In this document: piece after piece, positions 26,240 to 35,735 of the stretch | Position numbering within the stretch: position 1 is the stretch's first letter | Layout of the letters: each line of letters opens with the position of its first letter | Assembly (NCBI RefSeq): GCF_017742245.1 | Contig: NZ_JAGHKO010000001.1 | Coordinates: 1,765,061 to 1,829,060 of the forward strand | From: Niastella soli | Lineage (GTDB): Bacteria > Bacteroidota > Bacteroidia > Chitinophagales > Chitinophagaceae | DNA: 64,000 bases | Direction: 5' to 3' | Made by a program: the position numbers and the translations under genes | The notes under the pieces: generated by a model | Told to the model about the DNA's origin: nothing | Seen by the model: the letters and a program-made list of their open reading frames with translations, nothing else | The model's database searches: none

Positions 26240-28648
26240 TCAGAATCTACACCCCACGGTTATATACAATGACCGTCCATCAGATGGCCAAATGCCGGGG
26301 TCGGGATAAAAGGTGGGCCGTTTGGTGAAATAGTGCTTATTGGCCAGGTTGTTAATGCCACCTTTTAACTGGTAATTATTCAGGAAATGCACCGTTATAT
26401 TCATATCCCACAAGCCATAGGCTGGAACCGGTCCTTTTGACCCATTGGCAGCAGGGATAGGTGTATTTAGTGCATCAGAGTAAGTTTTGCTCACATAGCT
26501 GTACTGCAGCGAAGCGTGTATGGACCTGTAACCAGCGTTAATGCCATTACGGGTGATCCATTCAGGCACCACTTCCAACTTGTTGCCCTTGATATCGGCA
26601 TTGCTGTTACCCGTTGCCACGGTCCCTTTTGTATAACGGCCATTCATCCAGGAGGTGGAAGTAAATACCGAAAACTGAAAGTTGGTACTGGTTACTGGCA
26701 TCCATTCTGCATATAATTCAACGCCATCAGTAGCACTGTTGCCGATATTGGTTTTATAGTTGTAGTAATTGCCAGCATTGTCCTGTAAGATCAAACCACC
26801 AATACGGTTGTTATAGATAATATGAAAGAGGGAAATATCGTAACTAATGGTCCCTTTCCATTTACCACTGAACCCGGCTTCGGTAGTATATCCTTTGGCG
26901 TCTTTCAGGGCTGGGTCAATAACTTCCAATGCTGATGCAGGAATAACATCCTTGAAGATCATAGGCCGGTAGGCCTGGGCAATACCTGCGTACAGACGGC
27001 TGTTCCGGAACCGGTATTGCGTGCTTATACCAAATAATGGGAAACGGTGATCGATTGACAATGGGGTTTTATCCGCATTGTAATAGGCAATGTTACCAGT
27101 CATGTGCGTAATGCCGCTTTCGTACCGGAAACCAGGCGATACAGAAAAGGCAGGTGTCAGGTACAGCGTGTTCTCTGCAAAAACGGCAATGTTATTAGTT
27201 TTATAATGCAGGTCGCGGCCCCAGCCTGGTGTTATTAATGAAAGATCATAGTCGCTACCGGTAGTGCCCTTGCCTTGTTGGGTGCGATGCAGATCGTTTG
27301 TCATTAGTTGTACGCCTCCCGCAATAGTAGTAGCCATATTCCCGATGTGGAAACGATGGTTAATACGTGCTTCATTGGTGTAGCTGTTAAAGCGATCGAT
27401 GTCAACCTGCCGGGGCTTATAACTATTGGTTGCCCGGTCAATGGTATCGAGGGCGTCGGCAAAACCAATGAACTGTACGCTGTTACGGCGGCCAATAACG
27501 GCTGAAGAAGTAAGCACCACCGTAGTTTTATAACTTACGTTCCAGTTCAGGGTAACAGAGGGGATATACATATCAGGACTGAACCAGTTACGGCTGCGGT
27601 TCGATTGCCGTGGGTCCTGGGCAAATAGGTCATCAGATAAAGGGCCTGGTATATGGTACCGGTATTTTGAATGCCCCAGTTCCGCTTTTATAAACAGGTT
27701 GCTGTTGAAGTTGTATTGCAGTGATGCAAAATGTGCATCGGCATTTGATTCGGAATTCTTGCGATAGCCATCGGCCACGCGTTTGCTGAGGTACGCATAA
27801 TAGGACCATTTGCCCACGTTTCCGCCAACTGCGTTATAGGTGCTGAACAATCCAAACGAACCAGCTGTGCTCAGGTTCTCAAAACTAAATGCTTTACCGC
27901 TATCGGCGCTTTTTGTAACATAGTTGATGAGACCGCCAAACTGTGCGCCATATTGCAATGCGGCGGTACCACTGATCATTTCAACTTTTTCTATCGATTC
28001 CATGGGTGCGCTGTAATGGCTGGCGGGGTAACCATACATATCGGAATTGAGGAGAACCCCGTTTTGACGCACATTGTATTCCCAGCTGCGATGGGGATCA
28101 AGTCCACGGGTGGAAATATTTACCTGATTGCCTGAACCATCCATATCATACACAAACACGCCAGGGATCTTGGCAAATAACTCCCGGCCTATTTTTGTAG
28201 AAAGGTTTGAATTGGCATTGCTGATACTAATGACGCCATTCTTTTTACCGGCCAGTAACCGGCCATCGGTTTCATCATTCATTTGTTCAACCGGGTTTAG
28301 CACATTCTTGTTGGAATAAACGGTAACACTACGTAAGGCAGTGACCCGTTCCAGCAAAACAATATGCAGCGAGGTTGATGGTAGGTCATTTAACTGAACC
28401 GCGATCTGCTGTGTTTCATACCCGATCTTGGAACACTCCAGTACGGCTGTGTTCATTGCCAGTTGATTGAGTGTAAAACGACCGCTGGCATCGGTAGCGG
28501 TACCCAGATTGGTACCCCTGATAAGAATGGTCACCCCTTCCAGCGGTGAACCGGTTTTGTCCTGTATAAATCCGGTAATGGTTTTTGACGTTTGACCTAT
28601 ACAGTTAATAAAAAGGATAAAGGTTAATATTGTAAGAAAATATTTCAT
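26240..28648 (-). CDS. TonB-dependent outer-membrane receptor
   Basis: 802 residues: a signal peptide, a carboxypeptidase-like regulatory domain (~22-105, ITGFIQDKTGSPLEGVTILIRGTNLGTATDASGRF), a plug (~130-240, with RELFAKIPGVFVYDMDGSGNQVNISTRGLDP) and a beta-barrel ending in aromatic Phe (VGCRF). It resembles FecA/BtuB-like siderophore receptors rather than SusC. It is the last gene of an operon with two haloperoxidase-type lipoproteins and two barrels (25 bp gap), so its ligand may be linked to their metal or product. The substrate is not deducible. Confidence 0.88.
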   Translation of the reverse strand: MKYFLTILTFILFINCIGQTSKTITGFIQDKTGSPLEGVTILIRGTNLGTATDASGRFTLNQLAMNTAVLECSKIGYETQQIAVQLNDLPSTSLHIVLLERVTALRSVTVYSNKNVLNPVEQMNDETDGRLLAGKKNGVISISNANSNLSTKIGRELFAKIPGVFVYDMDGSGNQVNISTRGLDPHRSWEYNVRQNGVLLNSDMYGYPASHYSAPMESIEKVEMISGTAALQYGAQFGGLINYVTKSADSGKAFSFENLSTAGSFGLFSTYNAVGGNVGKWSYYAYLSKRVADGYRKNSESNADAHFASLQYNFNSNLFIKAELGHSKYRYHIPGPLSDDLFAQDPRQSNRSRNWFSPDMYIPSVTLNWNVSYKTTVVLTSSAVIGRRNSVQFIGFADALDTIDRATNSYKPRQVDIDRFNSYTNEARINHRFHIGNMATTIAGGVQLMTNDLHRTQQGKGTTGSDYDLSLITPGWGRDLHYKTNNIAVFAENTLYLTPAFSVSPGFRYESGITHMTGNIAYYNADKTPLSIDHRFPLFGISTQYRFRNSRLYAGIAQAYRPMIFKDVIPASALEVIDPALKDAKGYTTEAGFSGKWKGTISYDISLFHIIYNNRIGGLILQDNAGNYYNYKTNIGNSATDGVELYAEWMPVTSTNFQFSVFTSTSWMNGRYTKGTVATGNSNADIKGNKLEVVPEWITRNGINAGYRSIHASLQYSYVSKTYSDALNTPIPAANGSKGPVPAYGLWDMNITVHFLNNYQLKGGINNLANKHYFTKRPTFYPDPGIWPSDGRSLYITVGCRF

Positions 28649-28673
28649 TCAGATTTGATAAGTGTCCGGTGAT

Positions 28674-30230
28674 TTAATTGCCCGCGCCATCGGCTTTACC
28701 TTTCTGTACAGCGTAATCGCCTACTTTTTTACCTGTTTCCAAACCAACTTCACAATCGGCCCGGTAGTGTATACCGGCATACATTCTAGACAGGGAGGCT
28801 TCCCTGGCCAGATCATCATAGGCGCCTGCCCGTTCGGGCACTATATAGGATAGAATGGTAGCTGCAGCGCCACTGAAAGTGGAGTGGCCAGAAATGTATG
28901 CGGGGAAATTAGGAACACCGGTCAGCGTTTTGATCTTAGGGTTCAATTGACAGGGTCGTGGGTTGAAATAAAAGAACTTGGTATCCCAACAAACAATAGC
29001 AGCATCCATTAACGACATATTTAACAATGCCATATTGCGTGCCCAACGCACTTCACTGTAATTCTTTTGAATGAAATCTTCAGCGGCAATAGCATCCCAG
29101 TGACCAGAGGGGGTGCTGGTACCGGCGCCATCGGCCCAGTAGTGAACAATGCGATAATGCTCCCGGGTATCGTTCTTGATCAGACTGTAAATTTCATCTG
29201 TTTCATCCTGCATTTTTTTGCTGGCAGTAAGTGGGGGCGGACCTGGCCGTAAGGAAACTGCCGTAAGTGAATCGAACAGAAATGCTTTTACTTTACCAAA
29301 CAGTGGCAACATGGGTGGGCGTTTGGGTGTTTCCAAACTGTACCACGGCGTTTCACCACGGGCAATACAATCGGTTTCCAGTTTGGCCCAATCGGTTGGG
29401 GTGCCACCAGCTGAACCGGCACGATCGCCCCGGGCGCGCGTCACAAATTTCTGCGCAACGGCCCTGCCCAGCGCTTCCCCTGCTTCTATATCACTGCGTA
29501 CATTGGCGCCGGCAATAATGCGGGCCCGTTTGTGTTCTTCGGCTTTTTGTTGAATATAATCCTGGTCGCCGGGAAATAACAGCTTCATCATTTCAACGGC
29601 AGCCCCTGCCACTACTGCATCTTCAGAAGGATAAGACGGGAGGTCCGTTTCCGGAACCAATACCTTGATGGAGGCGTCCACTTTATAAGGCGCCGGTCGG
29701 TTGTACAGTTTTTTATAATAGTAAGCGGCTACCAATGCATCGTATTGGGCTGCACTAACATAGGCATAGGCCCGCGCTGCATAAGGCGGATTGGCAAACG
29801 GAAATTGCGGATATGCCAATGGGTTATTAGCACTGGGCGCGGGATAAGTGCCGTCTTCGTTCTGATAAGGAGGCAGGTTGTGTTTGGCCACCAGCTCCCG
29901 CAAAATTTCATTCCAGCGCAGCACAGCACCGGCGCTCCAGTATTTTACTATATTCTTTTCATCATCAGTCAATGACGCCTGCCAGCCTTTGATCTCGTTC
30001 ATCTGAGCAATATACTCCGGGGTATTGGTGGCTATTGGGGCTGAAATGGAAAACTCATTGGCCGATGTAAGCAGAATGGGTTTCCAGCTGCCGGCATCGA
30101 GATCGGTTTTTGAAGGTTGTAAAGCTGGCAGCTCATCGGTGCGGCCCTTTTCTGTTTTAGAACAGCCAAAAGGAACAACGGCAGTGGCGATCAACAGCAG
30201 CGGTAGGCTGTAGTATAATAACTTTTTCAT
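28674..30230 (-). CDS. Vanadium-dependent haloperoxidase / PAP2-type lipoprotein, copy 1
   Basis: 518 residues with lipobox VPFGC. The vanadate/phosphate pocket of the vanadium haloperoxidase/PAP2 superfamily is complete: Lys418 and Arg425 (KFFYFNPRP), Ser447-Gly448-His449 (SGHS), and Arg482 with His488 (RMYAGIHY), the same spacing as in fungal chloroperoxidase. It could be a vanadate haloperoxidase or an acid phosphatase; the sequence alone does not decide. It is periplasm-facing and membrane-anchored. Its ATG overlaps the stop of the barrel gene upstream (ATGA). Confidence 0.85.
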   Translation of the reverse strand: MKKLLYYSLPLLLIATAVVPFGCSKTEKGRTDELPALQPSKTDLDAGSWKPILLTSANEFSISAPIATNTPEYIAQMNEIKGWQASLTDDEKNIVKYWSAGAVLRWNEILRELVAKHNLPPYQNEDGTYPAPSANNPLAYPQFPFANPPYAARAYAYVSAAQYDALVAAYYYKKLYNRPAPYKVDASIKVLVPETDLPSYPSEDAVVAGAAVEMMKLLFPGDQDYIQQKAEEHKRARIIAGANVRSDIEAGEALGRAVAQKFVTRARGDRAGSAGGTPTDWAKLETDCIARGETPWYSLETPKRPPMLPLFGKVKAFLFDSLTAVSLRPGPPPLTASKKMQDETDEIYSLIKNDTREHYRIVHYWADGAGTSTPSGHWDAIAAEDFIQKNYSEVRWARNMALLNMSLMDAAIVCWDTKFFYFNPRPCQLNPKIKTLTGVPNFPAYISGHSTFSGAAATILSYIVPERAGAYDDLAREASLSRMYAGIHYRADCEVGLETGKKVGDYAVQKGKADGAGN

Positions 30231-31192
30231 GGTTGTACATTTTGAGTAGTTGAAGCAGGGGCTTGTTTTTTAAGGAAATCGAATACGATAAACAGGCCAG
30301 CATTAATACTGGTTGATTGTCCTACGTTGCGCCCTGCTATAACATGATTGCCATTGACCACCAGTTGAAGCCATCTCAGGTTCCTGGTATGATATTTTAC
30401 ATTGGCGCCCAGCCGCGTTGCATTCATTTTATTACTGGGAAAAGGCATGTTGTTGCGTGTTATATCAAAACCGCCCAGGGTGGTCCAGTTGTCGAGAAAG
30501 GCCTCTGCTACAATATCATTGTGCCGGTAACCAGCCCTGAAGTTGAACGACAGGGCATTGGGCATATTCACTTTGTTCGTATAATGCATTTCAGTAGTGT
30601 AGTAGGCGTCGCGATCGATTTTTATATTGTCGCGAAAAACATAAGTGCCAGACAGGGTGGCAAATAGTTTTCCAATCTGGTAATCGCCCATTGCTCTTAG
30701 CGAGAGTGTTTTACTACGCAATCCCAATGACAGGGGCAGGTAATCGGCTACGTAATTACTAAGCGGGGCTGAAACACCTGCAAGGCCATATAATGAAAGA
30801 TCGCCTTTGCCGATCTTGCTTTCAATGGGCTGGTATTTTACCCAAAGCGAACCATCCTGAAAACCCTTCATGCCATGCAGGGTACCGGCAGAGGCTTTGG
30901 TGGTTACATAAGGAGCTGAGAACAGGATGTTCAGTTTATGGGTCACGCCATAAGCGCCCATTACACCATACATTTGGGTGGAAACTGTGCCCAGGTTCAG
31001 GTTCTCTCTTTTAAGGGACCCCTCCCAGTAATTTTTCCAGCTGCTATACCCATACATGGGCCCTATACAGAGGTTCTTTTTAGCCATCATAATACCATCT
31101 ATGTCTGTTTGGGCCGATGCGGAGTGTATGCCTGCTATCAGCAGATAAAGCAAACTGCAATACCGCAGGCAGGTCTTACTGGATCGTTTCAT
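30227..31192 (-). CDS. Outer-membrane beta-barrel protein of unknown function
   Basis: 321 residues with a signal peptide ending SASAQ. The mature chain alternates amphipathic strands with short turns (NLGTVSTQMYGVMGAYGVTHKLNILFSAPYVTTKASAG, LFATLSGTYVFRDNIKIDRDAYYTTEMHY). It resembles barrels annotated as 'MetA-pathway of phenol degradation' family. The C-terminus has an extra polar tail (ASTTQNVQP). Translationally coupled to haloperoxidase-type copy 1. Confidence 0.7.
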   Translation of the reverse strand: MKRSSKTCLRYCSLLYLLIAGIHSASAQTDIDGIMMAKKNLCIGPMYGYSSWKNYWEGSLKRENLNLGTVSTQMYGVMGAYGVTHKLNILFSAPYVTTKASAGTLHGMKGFQDGSLWVKYQPIESKIGKGDLSLYGLAGVSAPLSNYVADYLPLSLGLRSKTLSLRAMGDYQIGKLFATLSGTYVFRDNIKIDRDAYYTTEMHYTNKVNMPNALSFNFRAGYRHNDIVAEAFLDNWTTLGGFDITRNNMPFPSNKMNATRLGANVKYHTRNLRWLQLVVNGNHVIAGRNVGQSTSINAGLFIVFDFLKKQAPASTTQNVQP

Positions 31193-31212
31193 AAAACAGT
31201 TAGTTAGTTATA

Positions 31213-32304
31213 TTAAAATTTAAAAGAGCAGCCAATGTTTACGAGGTAATCGGCAAAGGCGGCATCGCCCTGAGCATGCACACCAGTGGCTTCGGTTTTT
31301 AATTTGTCTGCATTGCTTTGGGTACGGTTGCGTTTAACTGCAAATGGTACATAAGCGTATACCGTAGCTTTTTTGAACTGGTAATTCACACCCGGTTCAA
31401 TGGAAATAATATAACCAGGGCGGCGAAAACCGCTGCTGCCACCGATCAAATCTTTTGAAGGCTGGCACTCATCACGCACTCCGGCAGAGAAGGTGAATTT
31501 ATCAAAGGTGACGCTGGCACCGGCGCGGACCATCATTTGATCGGGCACGCTCATTACACTGGTACCGTAATTAATGGCATCAGCAGAAACGGTAGTGCCA
31601 CCGCGGGCTGTTGATACGCCGTTTTGTTCGCGGGGATTGATCAAATAGAAGAAGTTGCCATACACGCCAAAATGTTCGTTGAAATTGTAGAAAGCATTTA
31701 TCTCTGTAGTGAAACCGGTTCCACCATCACCCAGTTGTATCGACTGATCTACGGGGCCTAATACTTTGGTGGTATCGTTCTTTATAAAGAAATCCTGGTA
31801 GCGATAATCACCGGTAGGCAGTTTAAGTCCCAGCCCTACCTGTATATTTCCTTTTGGCATGGTTGACTGGTCTATTAGCCACTTATATACAGCAATACGG
31901 ATGTCCCCTATACCAAATGAATGCGTGGAATGCCGGGCATTTTTGGCGCCATTGCCTCCATGCTCATACAGGGAAGAGCGGGCGTTGGAAATAACGGGCA
32001 CATCGAGCCCTATAGACCAGCCATTTTTTAAATTCCGGAACAGCGTCAGGTCAAGTGTGTAAGAATGATTGATCACTTCGGTGCCCTGTTCCAGCCGTTG
32101 TTTCTGTTCTTCGGTCCCTACAAAGTGGCGGAACGATTTAAAATAGCGGTTGCTTACCGACAGCATCCATTTGGTAGAATCGTGGTTGGCGGCCTGGTCG
32201 CGGGTGCAAAAGCCACCAGTACTGCGAATGGCAACGCAACCCTGTGATTGCGCCTGATGCGTTAGCAATAAGTATAAGATCGATAAGATGGCAAGCTTCT
32301 TCAT
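31213..32304 (-). CDS. Outer-membrane beta-barrel protein, phenol-pathway transporter-like
   Basis: 363 residues with a signal peptide (MKKLAILSILYLLLTHQAQSQ). Barrel strands such as NGWSIGLDVPVISNARSSLYEHGG and GNIQVGLGLKLPTGDYRYQDF continue to a terminal Phe (NIGCSFKF), typical of outer-membrane insertion signals. An early pair of cysteines (GCVAIRSTGGFC) could form a disulfide. It lies 30 bp after haloperoxidase-type copy 2 and 20 bp before the next barrel gene, so it belongs to the operon. Confidence 0.78.
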   Translation of the reverse strand: MKKLAILSILYLLLTHQAQSQGCVAIRSTGGFCTRDQAANHDSTKWMLSVSNRYFKSFRHFVGTEEQKQRLEQGTEVINHSYTLDLTLFRNLKNGWSIGLDVPVISNARSSLYEHGGNGAKNARHSTHSFGIGDIRIAVYKWLIDQSTMPKGNIQVGLGLKLPTGDYRYQDFFIKNDTTKVLGPVDQSIQLGDGGTGFTTEINAFYNFNEHFGVYGNFFYLINPREQNGVSTARGGTTVSADAINYGTSVMSVPDQMMVRAGASVTFDKFTFSAGVRDECQPSKDLIGGSSGFRRPGYIISIEPGVNYQFKKATVYAYVPFAVKRNRTQSNADKLKTEATGVHAQGDAAFADYLVNIGCSFKF

Positions 32305-32334
32305 AATAGTTAGAATGGTTGTATTTGGTTGAAT

Positions 32335-33672
32335 TTATTTACTGGCTAGCTGTTCTTTTCTCATAGCTAGTTTTGAGAAAATATAATTTCCAACTTTTTC
32401 GCCCTGGTCGCGCGCTACCAATATGGAAGGCCGATAGTGAATACCGCCATAAAAGCGACTTATACCTGCCTCATCTGCGGCCTGGCGGGGAGTTTGAAAA
32501 TTTCTGTCGGGAAAACCCCAGGGGCGTTCCGTGCTGTCGCGGAAGGGCGTTTGTGCGCCATAGATATGTTCCAGCACCGTAGATGCAGCAGTTGAAATGA
32601 TAGAGTGACCGCTGGTATACTCAGGGAACGGCGGGGTTTGCAGGAATGGTTTCCAGTTGGCATCAATGTATTTGTTGATCACTGTTTCAGGGCGGATCAC
32701 GTTAAAGGTGTATTTGGCATCCCAGCATGCAATAAACGCATCCATTACCGCAAAGGAAACTGTTGTGTACGTGTAAACTGTTTTTTCGAAATCAGCTTTT
32801 TTGTTATCGCAAATAATTCCGGTAATACCCATCCAGTGACCACCCGGGGTCATGGCTTTTGTTGCATACATCGTATGTCCTACTACGTTCAATTTAAAAC
32901 CATTGCAATCCCAGAAACTGGCAATGGCTTTTTGTTCTTCGGTAAGCAGCACGCCAGTATCCTGCACCTGTTTGGCCATTTTATAAAATGCACAGGTGGA
33001 GTCTTTGCCAAAGGCGCAGGGGGTAGGTGGCGAAAACTGACTGCTGCTGTCCATAGCAATGGTGCGAATGGTTTTCCATTGTGGTTCAACTGCCTGAAAA
33101 TACCCCGGCGGGGTGGGGATCCATTTACCCTCATCATTGGGCACGGTGTATTTGGCAGCGGAGCGGGTTTGTGCGTAATTGTCTTTTTTGCTCCAGGCCA
33201 TAACGGCCTTGGCAACGGTTACGCCATATTCTTCAGAATTCTTTTTCATGTCTGCGGGCATGCCATGTTCGGTTGCCAGCATTTTTAAGCTGTCGACTAT
33301 TTTATCAGTCTGATCTTTTGAAAAGGTCAGGGTCCTGCCCACTTCCATAAAGGCCATGAGGGCTGCGTAGGGATAATCAACAATTTTACCGGAGTCGGGT
33401 GGAAGCACATAATCGAAACCTTTTAACTGGCCTTTGAGCGAAGTATAGCTGCTGTCGCCATGCACCATGGCTTCGTAGGCAGCCAGGTGGGAATAGGCAT
33501 AAATACGACTGGCCACTGGTGGGGTGAAGATGTCGTATGTTATGACATCTGTTAGCTGGCCGGTCACTTTACTATACAATACAGGGTTGTGCAATACGAG
33601 TTGGTAATCTACAGCACGTTGTTTGCAGGAGACAACTCCTGCCAATAGAATGGCAAACAAAAAATAACGCAT
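32335..33672 (-). CDS. Vanadium-dependent haloperoxidase / PAP2-type lipoprotein, copy 2
   Basis: 445 residues with lipobox GVVSC. The same pocket as copy 1 is complete: Lys320 and Arg327 (KYTFNVIRP), Ser354-Gly355-His356 (SGHS), and Arg406 with His412 (RFYGGIHY). Overall similarity to copy 1 outside these motifs is low, so the two are old paralogues or independently acquired. ATG 33672 was chosen over a TTG four codons earlier because it starts the signal peptide MRYFLFAILLAGVVSC. It is the first gene of the tight part of the operon. Confidence 0.85.
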   Translation of the reverse strand: MRYFLFAILLAGVVSCKQRAVDYQLVLHNPVLYSKVTGQLTDVITYDIFTPPVASRIYAYSHLAAYEAMVHGDSSYTSLKGQLKGFDYVLPPDSGKIVDYPYAALMAFMEVGRTLTFSKDQTDKIVDSLKMLATEHGMPADMKKNSEEYGVTVAKAVMAWSKKDNYAQTRSAAKYTVPNDEGKWIPTPPGYFQAVEPQWKTIRTIAMDSSSQFSPPTPCAFGKDSTCAFYKMAKQVQDTGVLLTEEQKAIASFWDCNGFKLNVVGHTMYATKAMTPGGHWMGITGIICDNKKADFEKTVYTYTTVSFAVMDAFIACWDAKYTFNVIRPETVINKYIDANWKPFLQTPPFPEYTSGHSIISTAASTVLEHIYGAQTPFRDSTERPWGFPDRNFQTPRQAADEAGISRFYGGIHYRPSILVARDQGEKVGNYIFSKLAMRKEQLASK

Positions 33673-33694
33673 GATATACTTCAATTAATAATAA

Positions 33695-33785
33695 ATCTGA
33701 ATAGAGGCACCCGCCTTGGCTAGAGCTCCGTCGGGCGAAGCCAGGCATCCGCCTTCGCTAAAGCTTAGCTCGCACACGTAAAGAC
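33695..33785. repeat. GCC-rich dispersed repeat upstream of haloperoxidase copy 2
   Basis: Contains CCCGCCTTGGCTAGAGC, GCCAGGCATCCGCC and TTCGCTAAAGCTTAGC, with internal inverted matches. It is related in style to the repeats at 23499-23537 and 48838-48910. Confidence 0.45.
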
Positions 33786-33831
33786 ACGTAACCATGACCC
33801 GTTAAAGGCTGTGCTTTGTATCCGGTAAATA

Positions 33832-34383
33832 TCAACACTCGGGAGGTTGAGCAGGTGTTGTGCGCAAGGGAAAGGAAGGAATTACATTATTATAGCCCGT
33901 GTAATGATGCAGCTGTGCTGCCAGGGCTTCTACCTGCCAGTTGTTTTGTTGCTCCCAGTATTCGGTTACCGGGTTCTTGATGGAGCTGGCTGGGGTGGAA
34001 TTTTTACTTTGGGAATTATGTTGCAGGTCATTCACCAGTTTGAAGAACTCATCGCGGGCGTTTTGTAACCGCATGCGATTTTCGTTGGGCAAACATAGTA
34101 ATACCAGTTCGCCGTTCTCTACTTTACGTTTTACATATTTATAGTGAATGCCATTGAATTCAATTTGACCATCGTACCGTTCGAAACTGGAAGAAATGCT
34201 TTGGTAAGGCATGTTAAGCGGGACGCGAATTTCTATGAGGTTAGCATCATTGTATTGTTGTTGATCGAGTTGTGCCTCCAATCGGATATCTCCCCGGTGT
34301 TGCAGATAATCGGACAGCAACCGATATCCAAACCAGTTAAAAAGAAAGATGAGAAGCAGCAATATGGCAGCAGCTCGTTTCAC
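33832..34383 (-). CDS. Small membrane-anchored protein of unknown function
   Basis: 183 residues from a GTG start. One N-terminal membrane helix (AAAILLLLIFLFNWFGYRLL) is followed by a soluble region with EIRVPLNMPYQSISSSFERYDGQIEFNGIHYKYVKRKVENGELVLLCLPN, a beta-rich segment, and a His-containing C-terminus (ALAAQLHHYTGY). This type is often found near metal or copper/redox genes in Bacteroidota. It may be the leading gene of the haloperoxidase operon, although 160 bp of repeat separate them. Confidence 0.65.
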   Translation of the reverse strand: MKRAAAILLLLIFLFNWFGYRLLSDYLQHRGDIRLEAQLDQQQYNDANLIEIRVPLNMPYQSISSSFERYDGQIEFNGIHYKYVKRKVENGELVLLCLPNENRMRLQNARDEFFKLVNDLQHNSQSKNSTPASSIKNPVTEYWEQQNNWQVEALAAQLHHYTGYNNVIPSFPLRTTPAQPPEC

Positions 34384-34549
34384 CCGAGGTACAATTAGCT
34401 TTGAGTTACTACAAAATAAGACAATTTGAAATACGAAAATGCTGTAAGCTAAAATATTTTAGGTATTGGCTGGTTTTTCATCATCTTTTGGGCTTATACC
34501 CGGACACAGATCTACTGCAGACTGTACGGTAGATTTTTGCTGGTTGCCT

Positions 34550-34620
34550 TTTGACCTCACAGGGACCTAACAAGGACCTAACAGGGACCTCACAAGGACC
34601 TAACAAGGACCTCAAAGGGA
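34550..34620. repeat. 11-bp tandem repeat array (RGGACCTMAC)
   Basis: Five consecutive 11-bp units (AGGGACCTAAC, AAGGACCTAAC, AGGGACCTCAC, AAGGACCTAAC, AAGGACCTCAA) plus partial units at both ends. The period is close to one helical turn, so each unit would face the same side of DNA. It lies 170-240 bp upstream of the 34383 start codon. Confidence 0.8.
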
Positions 34621-34884
34621 GAAAATCCCTGTAAGGTGCGGGTAAGCTCCCTGTCAAATGTCCGTTGGTGGCGGTAGAATTTGGGTGTTGGGTAGGGGAA
34701 ATGTTCGTAGTGAGTTGAAATAGAGGTGGTTATCAGATTTATGGTAGGGAAGGGGTAGCTTGATGGGTTAATAAGTTGACAGGGGCAGCCGGTATAAAAA
34801 AATAGGAAGTACGAATTTCTTACTTCATACTTCCTACTTCAGATACTTAATATGTATAATAAAATACTTTTAAGCGAGTATTTC
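34621..34884. other. Intergenic region between the 11-bp array and the fucose operon end
   Basis: No gene seen. At 34803-34841 an imperfect inverted repeat (AGGAAGTACGAA with TACTTCATACTTCCTACTTC, GAAGTAA-type heptamers) could terminate the fucose operon. Confidence 0.4.
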
Positions 34885-35655
34885 TTAATTGTTCAACTTA
34901 GTAAAGCCGCCATCGATGGGGTAATCGCAACCAGTAATGAAGGATGCTTCATTGGAGCATAAGTATAAGGCCAGGTAACCGATCTCTTCGGGTTTGCCCA
35001 TGCGGCCAATAGGCTGGGTTTTCGATAATTTCTCAAACATCTCTTCTTCTTTACCAGGATAATTCTTTGCCAGGAATCCATCAACAAACGGGGTATGTAC
35101 ACGGGCCGGAGAAATACAGTTGCAGCGGATATTGTATTTAAGATAATCTTTGGCAACAGATAACGTCATGCCCACTACCGCGCCCTTGGTCATGGAATAG
35201 GCGAAGCGGTCGGGTATACCCACCAGTGAGGCAATGGAAGCCATATTAAGAATAGAACCGCCGTTTTGTTTCATGTGCGGAATAACTGTATGTAAGCAGT
35301 TGTAAACACCTTTCACATTTACATTTACCAACCGGTCAAAATCGGCTTCAGGAGTAGTGTCGGCGGTACCAATGTGTGCAATACCGGCATTATTGATGAG
35401 AATATCGATAGTGCCACTACCAGCAATGCCATCAACGATCTGTTTTACATCGGCTTGTTTTGATACATCGCATTTGTAGAATTGCGCTTTACCACCAGCT
35501 GTTGTAATTTCTTTCACCACGTTGGTAGCACCCTGTTCATCCATATCTAAAATATGTACGCTGGCTCCCTGTTGGGCAAATACAGTAGCAATGGCTTTTC
35601 CAATACCGCTTCCGCCACCGGTAATGATGGCTGTCTTATTGTCGAGTCGAAACAT
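34885..35655 (-). CDS. SDR-family dehydrogenase, probable 2-keto-3-deoxy-L-fuconate dehydrogenase
   Basis: 256 residues of the classical short-chain dehydrogenase fold: TGGGSGIG cofactor loop, NNAGIAHIG, catalytic Ser in MASIASLVG, and YSMTK (Tyr-Lys). The segment NCISPARVHTPFVDGFL is typical of enzymes annotated as 2-keto-3-deoxy-L-fuconate dehydrogenase, which forms 2,4-diketo-3-deoxy-L-fuconate. Its position as last gene of a fucose operon supports this over a generic SDR. Confidence 0.8.
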   Translation of the reverse strand: MFRLDNKTAIITGGGSGIGKAIATVFAQQGASVHILDMDEQGATNVVKEITTAGGKAQFYKCDVSKQADVKQIVDGIAGSGTIDILINNAGIAHIGTADTTPEADFDRLVNVNVKGVYNCLHTVIPHMKQNGGSILNMASIASLVGIPDRFAYSMTKGAVVGMTLSVAKDYLKYNIRCNCISPARVHTPFVDGFLAKNYPGKEEEMFEKLSKTQPIGRMGKPEEIGYLALYLCSNEASFITGCDYPIDGGFTKLNN

Positions 35656-35735
35656 GATCGCAAGTTATGTATTAACGGCCAAACCTGTTTGGCCTGGCCG
35701 TTATGATTAAATTGTTTTAATGTTAGAATGAGGCA

